From an uncultured Anaerobutyricum sp. (lineage in GTDB: Bacteria > Bacillota > Clostridia > Lachnospirales > Lachnospiraceae), in assembly GCF_934307085.1 (NCBI RefSeq), contig NZ_CAKRCF010000031.1, positions 1 to 39,627 on the forward strand: a DNA stretch of 39,627 nucleotides, given 5' to 3'. A program made the position numbers and the translations under genes. Numbering within the stretch: position 1 is the stretch's first letter; the number at the start of each line of letters is the position of its first letter. The notes beneath the pieces are model-generated. The model was given only the letters and a program-made list of their open reading frames with translations. It was not told the DNA's origin and did not search any database. Shown one piece after another: positions 33,794-39,627 of this stretch.

Positions 33794-35398
33794 ATGCCAG
33801 TAAAATATGTATTCGTCACAGGTGGAGTTGTTTCCGGTTTAGGAAAAGGTATCACTGCGGCTTCTCTTGGACGCCTTTTAAAAGCACGTGGTTACAAAGT
33901 AACCAGCCAGAAGTTTGACCCATATATCAATATGGATCCTGGTACAATGAACCCTATCCAGCACGGCGAAGTTTTTGTTACTGATGACGGCGCTGAAACA
34001 GACCTTGACCTTGGACATTATGAACGTTTTATCGATGAAAAGTTAAACAAACAGTCTAATGTTACTACCGGTAAAGTATACTGGAGTATTCTTAATAAAG
34101 AACGTCGTGGAGACTTTGGTGGACACACTGTACAGGTTATCCCACATGTTACTAACGAGATTAAAAGTCGTTTTTATCATAATGAAGATGCTTCTGAAAC
34201 AGAAGTTGCCATTATTGAGATTGGTGGAACAGCCGGTGATATCGAAAGTCAGCCATTCTTAGAGGCACTTCGTCAGTTCCAGCATGAAGTAGGACATGAA
34301 AACTGTATCCTTATTCATGTAACACTGATTCCTTACTTAAAGGCCTCCGGAGAATTAAAGACAAAACCTACACAGGCAAGTGTAAAGGAACTTCAGGGAA
34401 TGGGAATTCAGCCAGATATCCTTGTATGTCGTTCTGACCTTCCATTAGATGACGATATCAAAGCCAAAATCGCACAGTTCTGTAACGTTCCTAAAAAACG
34501 TGTTATCCAGAATCTTGACGTAGATATCTTATACGAATTACCACTCGCTATGGAAAAGGAAAAACTTGCGAACGTAGCCTGTGAATGTCTGAATATGGAA
34601 TGTCCACAGCCAGATTTATCTGACTGGATTGCTATGGTTGACGCATGGAAACATCCAAAACATAAAGTAAAAGTTGCTCTTGTTGGTAAATATGTTTCCC
34701 TTCACGATGCTTACATCAGTGTAGTAGAAGCTTTAAAACATGGTGCTGTTGCTAATAATGCTGAAGTTGAGATTAAGTGGGTTGACTCTGAATTAGTAAG
34801 CGATTATAACGTAGACAGCTTCTTCTCTGACGTAGACGGAATTATCGTTCCTGGTGGATTCGGTGACAGAGGTATTGAGGGAATGATTTGTTCTATCCGT
34901 TATGCTCGTGAGCACAAGATTCCATATCTTGGACTTTGCCTTGGTATGCAGCTTACTATCGTAGAATTTGCACGTAATGTTCTTGGCTTAAAAGATGCAC
35001 ATAGCCACGAATTCAGCGAAACTACAAAGAATCCTGTTATTCATATTATGCCAGATAAAGAAGGTATTACTGACTTAGGTGGAACACTCCGTCTTGGTTC
35101 TTACCCATGTATCCTTGACGAACATTCCAAAGCTTACAAGCTTTACGGCAGCAAACAGATTGAAGAAAGACATCGTCATCGTTACGAAGTAAACAACGAT
35201 TACCGTGAAGTCCTTCAGGAGAACGGTATGATGCTTTCCGGATTCTCTCCTGACGGACGTATTGTTGAGATGGTAGAGATTCCGTCCCACCCATGGTTTA
35301 TTGGAACACAGGCACATCCTGAGTTCAAATCAAGACCAAATAAGCCACATCCATTATTTAAGGGATTCCTTGCCGCTTCATTAGCACATCAGAAATAA
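33794..35398 (+). CDS. pyrG: CTP synthase
   Basis: A 534-residue enzyme that aminates UTP to CTP with glutamine and ATP. The synthetase domain begins [17 protein letters not shown] (P-loop) and contains [15 protein letters not shown] and GGTAGDIES. The glutaminase domain (about residue 290 on) has the oxyanion region VPGGFGDRG, the nucleophile in LGLCLGMQL and the His-Glu pair in THPEF-like AHPEFKS. Full length and ordinary for the family. AGGAGGA precedes the ATG. I see no CTP-dependent attenuator in the short leader. It is followed by palindromic element B2, then convergent cpbp. Confidence 0.95.
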   Translation: MPVKYVFVTGGVVSGLGKGITAASLGRLLKARGYKVTSQKFDPYINMDPGTMNPIQHGEVFVTDDGAETDLDLGHYERFIDEKLNKQSNVTTGKVYWSILNKERRGDFGGHTVQVIPHVTNEIKSRFYHNEDASETEVAIIEIGGTAGDIESQPFLEALRQFQHEVGHENCILIHVTLIPYLKASGELKTKPTQASVKELQGMGIQPDILVCRSDLPLDDDIKAKIAQFCNVPKKRVIQNLDVDILYELPLAMEKEKLANVACECLNMECPQPDLSDWIAMVDAWKHPKHKVKVALVGKYVSLHDAYISVVEALKHGAVANNAEVEIKWVDSELVSDYNVDSFFSDVDGIIVPGGFGDRGIEGMICSIRYAREHKIPYLGLCLGMQLTIVEFARNVLGLKDAHSHEFSETTKNPVIHIMPDKEGITDLGGTLRLGSYPCILDEHSKAYKLYGSKQIEERHRHRYEVNNDYREVLQENGMMLSGFSPDGRIVEMVEIPSHPWFIGTQAHPEFKSRPNKPHPLFKGFLAASLAHQK

Positions 35399-35408
35399 GC
35401 CAACAAAT

Positions 35409-35512
35409 AAAAAATACTCTATATTTATGACCTCAAAGCACAGGTTAAATATGAGCGTTTAAGCAAATATTCAACCTGTAGCGACTAAAGTCACAAATAT
35501 AGAGTATTTTTT
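35409..35512 (-). repeat. Palindromic element, family B, copy B2 (likely pyrG terminator)
   Basis: The outer arms 35409-35431 and 35490-35512 are complementary at 22 of 23 positions and begin with A6 / end with T7, as in a bidirectional terminator. The inner stem is AGGTTAAATAT against ATATTCAACCT in plus-strand reading. Read on the minus strand, the core (GTGACTTTAGTCGC, ACAGGTTGAAT, TTTGCTTAAACGCT) matches B1 closely, while the arms do not. Confidence 0.85.
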
Positions 35513-35542
35513 TCTCTGGATTCGTCCGTCAATACAACACTC

Positions 35543-36643
35543 CTAAAGCAAAATTTCATATAATATCGCTATAAGGATACAGAGACCGATTCCTGCAAAG
35601 AAACGGAGATCTGGTTTCCATTTTTCTTTATTTTCAAAAATATTATCATCATCTTTAGGAATGACTTCTTTGTTTCTTGTCGTTTCTATCATTTTTTCTT
35701 TTTCTGCTTTCACAATAAGAACTATGAGCCAGCCTGCAATTATTGCACTAAGTATTGCTATGAGTGCTCCCATAAGGAGGAGATTTATTTCTATTTTCCC
35801 CTGTGTATTTGTCAAGGACGGATTAAACAAAGTATAGCCTGCAATATTACATCGTAAAATAGCCTGTATCGCCTTTGTTTGCTGGAAACAGGTTATTGTA
35901 ACGGTAAATGCATTAAAGAGCATATGGAGCAATATGGAGACTGTCAGATTATCTGTCAGATAAACGACAAGGGCAAATACCAGACCCATAACAAAGGCAT
36001 AACACATCTGGTTAAAGTTCATGTGCAGAAGTGCAAATAGCAATGCTGAAATTGCAATTGCTGTTGTTTTATTGTTCTTATTCGCAATTCCACGGTAAAT
36101 TATTCCTCGGAAAAGGAATTCTTCGATAATCGCCGGCAGGATAGCAACTGCGATTATTGCTTCTACAGGTCTGTTTATAATCGCCTGTAAAGAATCATCT
36201 AATAAGTTCTGAAAGACAATCATAGAACAAGCATTTACATAGTCTGCTATAATAAATAGAAATATTGCAGCAACTATAATCAGTAAAATACTTTTGAAAG
36301 AAACCTTTTTTAGATGACAGTATTTTACAGGCTCTACATATGCCTTTTGACAAATCCAGAATACATAGAGCAATAATAATTCGTTAAGGAGTATCGTTCC
36401 CTGATAGCTTGTATCTAGAGAATACATTATAAAAACAGTTATCATACATCCTGCAATACAGATTCCGATATGCCGTAGATTTTTATTCTGTATATTTACC
36501 AGAAAAAACCATATTGCTACTGTTGCTATCACTCTGCCAAATGGAAGTATCCCAAGCATAGAATCTAAAACAGAACCAACTATATGCAGTAATACTATTG
36601 TAAACCATATTCTATTTGGATTTAAAAATTTCTGCTGTGACAT
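35543..36643 (-). CDS. CPBP family intramembrane metalloprotease
   Basis: A 366-residue multi-pass membrane protein with about eight or more hydrophobic segments. The CAAX-protease/bacteriocin-processing (CPBP, Abi) motifs are AIIEEFLFRGIIYRG (EExxxR), ALLHMNFNQ (FxxxH region) and LLHMLFNAFTV (HxxxN). Such enzymes cleave within or near membranes; some give bacteriocin self-immunity. The substrate is unknown. The ATG follows the cvfB stop directly (TAA-ATG), so the two are translationally coupled, with GGAAGAG inside the end of cvfB. Confidence 0.88.
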   Translation of the reverse strand: MSQQKFLNPNRIWFTIVLLHIVGSVLDSMLGILPFGRVIATVAIWFFLVNIQNKNLRHIGICIAGCMITVFIMYSLDTSYQGTILLNELLLLYVFWICQKAYVEPVKYCHLKKVSFKSILLIIVAAIFLFIIADYVNACSMIVFQNLLDDSLQAIINRPVEAIIAVAILPAIIEEFLFRGIIYRGIANKNNKTTAIAISALLFALLHMNFNQMCYAFVMGLVFALVVYLTDNLTVSILLHMLFNAFTVTITCFQQTKAIQAILRCNIAGYTLFNPSLTNTQGKIEINLLLMGALIAILSAIIAGWLIVLIVKAEKEKMIETTRNKEVIPKDDDNIFENKEKWKPDLRFFAGIGLCILIAILYEILL

Positions 36644-37492
36644 TTACTCTTCCGTTAACTCGATTCCTGTTTTACTTATTTTGATATTCTTACTCTTATA
36701 TAAACGTCCAATTGCACGCTTAAATTCATTTTTGCTCATTCCAAATTCGCTTCGAATATCTTCTGGAGCAGATTTATCGTGATATGGAAGGAAGCCATCA
36801 TTTTCTTTCAGTTTTTCTAAAATCTTTGCAGAATCAACATCCATCTGTAAATATGCTTTTTCACGAAGACTTAAGTTAAGCTTACCATCTTCTCGTACTG
36901 AAAGTACTCTTGCCTGTACTTTTTCGCCGATTCTTAACTTTCTAACAATTTCTTTATTCTGAAGCATACCATTATACTTATCATCTACTGCTACAAATAC
37001 TCCATATTCTGGATTCTTTCCATATACAGTTCCTTCCACAATATCATCTGCCTTGTATGGAGAGTCTGTACGTAAAAAATCATATACTTTCATCGTAGCA
37101 CACAGTCTGTCACTTTTATCAATATAAAGACCTACTAAATATTTTTCTCCCTTTTGTACTTTTACAACCTGCTCACTATATGGAAGAAGCAAATCTTTCT
37201 CCAGTCCCCAGTACATAAATCCACCGATGTTATTAACCTGTGCTACTTGTAAAACAGCAAGTTCTCCTAACTGAAGCTTTGGCATATTTGTTGTTGCAAT
37301 TTCTCTATCTTTAGAATCACGATATACAAATACCTCTACTTCATCTCCAATTTTCGCATTTTGTGGAACCTGCTTTTTCGGAAGCAATACACAATCACTC
37401 TTTCCATTTCTCTCTGGAATATCAGAAAGATATACTCCAAAATCAGTTTTATGGTCAATATATAACTTCTGTTTTACGCCTAATTCTATCAT
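36644..37492 (-). CDS. cvfB: CvfB-like S1 RNA-binding protein
   Basis: A 282-residue protein with tandem S1-type OB folds and a C-terminal winged helix. The N-terminal S1-like region is GVKQKLYIDHKTDFGVYLSD, a further repeat is KADDIVEGTVYGKNPEYGVF, and VQARVLSVREDGKLNLSLRE is the third. The C-terminal FGMSKNEFKRAIGRLYKSK is the helix-turn-helix part. CvfB/YitL proteins bind RNA and affect virulence genes in staphylococci; here the target is unknown. The 322-nt gap upstream (37493-37814) is very AT-rich with only a short direct repeat. Confidence 0.88.
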   Translation of the reverse strand: MIELGVKQKLYIDHKTDFGVYLSDIPERNGKSDCVLLPKKQVPQNAKIGDEVEVFVYRDSKDREIATTNMPKLQLGELAVLQVAQVNNIGGFMYWGLEKDLLLPYSEQVVKVQKGEKYLVGLYIDKSDRLCATMKVYDFLRTDSPYKADDIVEGTVYGKNPEYGVFVAVDDKYNGMLQNKEIVRKLRIGEKVQARVLSVREDGKLNLSLREKAYLQMDVDSAKILEKLKENDGFLPYHDKSAPEDIRSEFGMSKNEFKRAIGRLYKSKNIKISKTGIELTEE

Positions 37493-37730
37493 TTACAAAT
37501 CTTACTGTTAACTGATATGCATCAATACATATCTAATCAGCTTTTCCTTTCTTAAATTTATTCTATATTTTTTATTTTACACTTGTTTTTCTCAATGTTC
37601 ATTCTATACTTATTTTTCTTAATTTTATTTTTGCTTATTACTTTTTTATTTTAATATCTCAATAATCAAATTTCATTTTAAATTATCAATACATTTTTCA
37701 TTTATCATTTTACTTAATCTCTCTCTTTAA

Positions 37731-37819
37731 CTACTACATACTCTTTTTTTAATTTTACTAGCTCGCTGACCGGTTTCATGCGGTTGTTTTCTTTAGCTAC
37801 TACATACTCTTTTTTTAAT
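37731..37819 (+). repeat. Direct repeat of 23 bp at the thioesterase 3' end
   Basis: CTACTACATACTCTTTTTTT plus AAT occurs at 37731-37753 and again, identical, at 37797-37819. The second copy covers the thioesterase stop codon. The 43 bp between the copies contain an ACCGG/CGGTT imperfect hairpin. On the minus strand a frame stays open across both copies and reads LKKEYVV twice. Confidence 0.7.
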
Positions 37820-38534
37820 CCTCTGCAGTTTTTAACGTCATTTCTACCAATGCAGCAATCTCACCGTCTGGTTTTATATATTTCACCTTGAAAATATCCT
37901 CCTGTTGCTGCACAAATACCTTTATTGTTTCTTTAAACATAGCAGCCTTACGGTAATCAATTCGAACTTCTTTTGCAGATGCTCCTTCTGGAAGGATATC
38001 TTCTGTCCACAAAGCATACACCGTATTATTTACATGATTATTACTGTCTAAATATTGCTTTGTAACTTCAATTGGCTCATATTCTTTCCAATCGCCATCA
38101 TCTAAAATCTTTCGATTGATTTTCACTGTTTTATCCGCATCTTTTTCCACATAAATATCAGTAATTTCCTTTGTAATTTTCATTGGAAGCATTTTCTGCG
38201 TATTCATCAAAATCCATATCGCCTCTGCTGAAACGATTATCTCTCCCTGTTCATTTATAATCGAATATCTTCTATAACCATAAAAACCTCTCATCTTATA
38301 AGCCTGTGTCGTTACATTGATATATTCTGACATTCTTGGATGCCTTACAATTTTTACGTTCCACGCAATCAAATACCAGGCTCTATGATTTTCCTGATCT
38401 TCTTCTACACCTAATCCCAGCTCTTCTGACTGAAAAATCCCACAGTCCTGAAAATATTCTAAAATCTGATGCAGTCTTACTATTCCACTTCGGTCCACTT
38501 CACTATAACGAACCTGTATTTTCATTTCATACAT
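37815..38534 (-). CDS. Acyl-ACP thioesterase (FatA/FatB-like, double hotdog)
   Basis: A 239-residue thioesterase that releases fatty acids from acyl carrier protein. The first hotdog contains VRYSEVDRSGIVRLHQILEY, where the aspartate and helix are typical. The second contains the family's catalytic signature LDSNNHVNNTVYALW (N-x-H). The size matches bacterial acyl-ACP thioesterases common in Clostridia. A weak GGGTG site precedes the ATG at 38534; an ATG three codons later is possible. It is a single gene with an extended -10 promoter upstream. Confidence 0.85.
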   Translation of the reverse strand: MYEMKIQVRYSEVDRSGIVRLHQILEYFQDCGIFQSEELGLGVEEDQENHRAWYLIAWNVKIVRHPRMSEYINVTTQAYKMRGFYGYRRYSIINEQGEIIVSAEAIWILMNTQKMLPMKITKEITDIYVEKDADKTVKINRKILDDGDWKEYEPIEVTKQYLDSNNHVNNTVYALWTEDILPEGASAKEVRIDYRKAAMFKETIKVFVQQQEDIFKVKYIKPDGEIAALVEMTLKTAED

Positions 38535-38655
38535 ATTGCACCCTTTACTTTTCTTCTACTTCTATTTCTCCATTTGTGAAATCCTCGCCAATTAAATTGT
38601 CGAAGATCCGTACTTAATTTTCTAAACACTACTATTCTTTTTCCCGATACTCAGT

Positions 38656-38664
38656 ATTATATCA
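38656..38664 (-). promoter_or_regulatory. Extended -10 promoter of the thioesterase gene
   Basis: On the minus strand TGATATAAT is a consensus extended -10 (TGnTATAAT). No good -35 box lies 17 nt upstream. The leader would be about 115 nt. Confidence 0.4.
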
Positions 38665-38821
38665 AATTTCCTGATAGTGCCGTATTATCATATCATATTT
38701 TTTTTATTTTTTCATCAGATTTCTGTTTTATTCATCTATTCTTTGTTTAATAATTTCTTGGTACTTCCTATTCTTGTATCATTTTCTTTACTTTCCATTT
38801 TAACTTAGCAGCTTTTAAAGC

Positions 38822-38940
38822 CAGAAAACCCGAAATAGATAGTATGTAAAAATGCACCTTAGAGCAAGTTTAAACTGCGGCCGAGCAGTTTAAGCACAGT
38901 GATACGAAACATTTTTATATACTATCTATTTCGGGTTTTC
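38822..38940 (-). repeat. Palindromic element, family B-like, copy B3
   Basis: The outer arms 38823-38854 and 38909-38940 are complementary over about 32 nt with one mismatch, and their sequence is specific to this site. The interior pairs TTTAAACTGC with GCAGTTTAA around GGCCGA. Read on the minus strand, TGCTTAAAC and GCTCTAAGGT recall the B1/B2 core, but the rest is diverged. It follows the BMC gene and may terminate it. The flanking DNA in the 433-nt gap is otherwise AT-rich, with the thioesterase promoter. Confidence 0.75.
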
Positions 38941-38967
38941 GTCTGTTTTGTTTATAGGTCTCAAAAA

Positions 38968-39285
38968 CTAAATCAAACGATTCTTCTTCTCTTTTTCCTC
39001 TCTAATTAACGTCTTCATGGCTGTCTCTACTGCTGTTGTCTCTCCAAAAAAAGCTAACGTAGTGATATGCTGTGGACAGCTTCCGTTAATCTCTACAGGA
39101 TATACATTACTTGTCTTAAATGCACGATCTGCGTAGTATAATACACCAGAAACTGTTGTCTGGAGTAGTCCTACTGCATCAAACTTTCTGCTTTTTAATT
39201 CTTCTCTACTCTCTGCGTTCATCTTACGATAAAACATCTTCATTACTGAAGCACTTGGATTATAAATAATACGTCCTTCTGTCAT
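38968..39285 (-). CDS. Lone BMC-domain protein (bacterial microcompartment shell-like)
   Basis: The 105-residue protein has a BMC fold pattern: FDAVGLLQTTVSGVLYYADR, AFKTSNVYPVE, HITTLAFFGETTAVETAMKT. A 20-residue N-terminal extension with NPSASVMKMFYRKM precedes it. The ATG at 39285 is chosen for its GGAGG site; the frame stays open through the tRNA-Gln gene, which is clearly not coding. No enzymes or other shell genes are nearby, so a full microcompartment locus is absent here. BMC proteins assemble as hexamers; this one may work elsewhere or alone. Confidence 0.75.
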   Translation of the reverse strand: MTEGRIIYNPSASVMKMFYRKMNAESREELKSRKFDAVGLLQTTVSGVLYYADRAFKTSNVYPVEINGSCPQHITTLAFFGETTAVETAMKTLIREEKEKKNRLI

Positions 39286-39340
39286 TTTGAACCTCCACTG
39301 CGTTTTGTACACATCTTTTCTAGTATAATCATTATTTATT

Positions 39341-39369
39341 ATGATAGCACACCCATTCTCAAGTAACAA
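39341..39369 (-). promoter_or_regulatory. Promoter and possible operator of the BMC gene
   Basis: On the minus strand TTGTTA (39364-39369) and TATCAT (39341-39346) are 17 nt apart. The inverted repeat ATCAT...ATGAT at 39328-39345 overlaps the -10 box and start region, a good place for a repressor. Confidence 0.45.
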
Positions 39370-39411
39370 TATACTTTCTTGTTGTTGATATGTAATATCT
39401 TCCCAATGTAC

Positions 39412-39438
39412 AAAAAAAGAGACACAAAAATGTGTCCC
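39412..39438 (-). terminator. Terminator after the tRNA genes
   Basis: On the minus strand GGGACACA pairs with TGTGTCTC around a short T-rich loop and is followed by seven T residues, 9 nt past the tRNA-Gln 3' end. It should end the tRNA transcript. Confidence 0.85.
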
Positions 39439-39446
39439 ATCTATTA

Positions 39447-39518
39447 CAGCGCTACCAGGATTCGAACCTGGAAATGCTGGAATCAGAATCCAGTGCCTTA
39501 CCATTTGGCGATAGCGCT
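39447..39518 (-). tRNA. tRNA-Gln (anticodon CTG)
   Basis: A complete 72-nt tRNA. The acceptor strands AGCGCTA and TAGCGCT pair fully, with discriminator G. The D-arm reads CGCCAAATGGTAAGGCA, the anticodon loop TTCTGAT inside CTGGA/TCCAG gives anticodon CTG (Gln, codon CAG), and the T-arm GGTTCGAATCC is standard. No CCA is encoded. Confidence 0.92.
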
Positions 39519-39556
39519 ACATTAATTAATGCTTTGATAAAAATCAAAGCATCAAA

Positions 39557-39627
39557 CGTGGGCAAGAGGATTCGAACCCCCGACCTTTTGGTCCGTAGCC
39601 AAACGCTCTATCCAGCTGAGCTATGCC
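39557..39627 (-). tRNA. tRNA-Arg (anticodon ACG), 5' end cut by window
   Basis: The D-arm, the anticodon arm TTTGG/CCAAA with loop CTACGGA (anticodon ACG, Arg), the T-arm GGGTTCGAATCC and the acceptor 3' strand TGCCCAC are visible. The first three or so bases lie beyond the window. The A34 is expected to be edited to inosine. It is upstream of tRNA-Gln in the same direction. Confidence 0.9.

Noticed and set aside
39286..39504. Upstream extension of the BMC gene through the tRNA-Gln region
   Set aside because: It would translate the tRNA itself and skip a good GGAGG site; the ATG at 39285 is far better.

Overview
This looks like a chromosomal window from a low-GC Gram-positive anaerobe, most likely a Lachnospiraceae member (Clostridia). 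The signs are AT-rich codon use and intergenic DNA, strong AGGAGG-type ribosome binding sites, a monomeric [FeFe] hydrogenase, a PF12897-type aspartate aminotransferase, a CvfB-like S1 protein, a BspA-like leucine-rich-repeat protein and a Cys/Gly-rich small protein of the kind common in clostridia. No phage, insertion sequence, CRISPR array or rRNA was seen. Family names come from motif reading only; no database search was possible.

Layout. 1-702: two large palindromic repeat elements. 703-7346 (minus): housekeeping genes parC, parE, a histidine phosphatase and murF. 7.5-9.4 kb: a palindromic element and a secreted LRR protein. 9.6-12.9 kb: [FeFe] hydrogenase and aspartate aminotransferase. 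13.2-14.4 kb: three small genes around a bidirectional terminator. 14.4-15.05 kb: two head-to-head palindromic elements. 14.97-29.9 kb: a large signalling and cell-envelope cluster. 30.1-33.5 kb: two AraC-type regulators flanking a sugar-nucleotide pyrophosphorylase. 33.8-38.5 kb: pyrG, a CPBP protease, cvfB and an acyl-ACP thioesterase. 38.8-39.6 kb: a palindromic element, a lone BMC-domain protein, tRNA-Gln and a partial tRNA-Arg.

The first candidate system is the 14.97-29.9 kb cluster. In transcription order on the minus strand it holds a membrane-anchored unknown, a zinc-ribbon GTPase, a protein resembling the N-terminal part of GTPase-associated protein 1 (with membrane segments added), an HTH protein ending in a kinase C-lobe-like region, a membrane FHA protein, a SEDS glycosyltransferase (RodA/FtsW), a class B PBP, a PP2C phosphatase, a Ser/Thr kinase, a vWA protein, a pseudokinase/vWA-like protein and a small beta-barrel protein. 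A minimal kinase-like gene lies on the opposite strand. The core recalls the actinobacterial pstP-rodA-pbpA-pknA/B-fha locus, here joined to GTPase/GAP1-like parts. I infer a phospho-signalling system that couples a GTPase switch to septal or peripheral peptidoglycan synthesis, or a conflict-type system with those parts.

The second candidate is a set of dispersed palindromic elements at 3' ends of genes. They have a conserved core inside nearly perfect outer arms whose sequence differs at every locus. One copy (about 14.5 kb) shows four compensatory base-pair changes relative to another (about 0.1 kb), which is direct evidence for conserved base pairing. A second subfamily (7.5, 35.4 and 38.8 kb) has another core but the same architecture.
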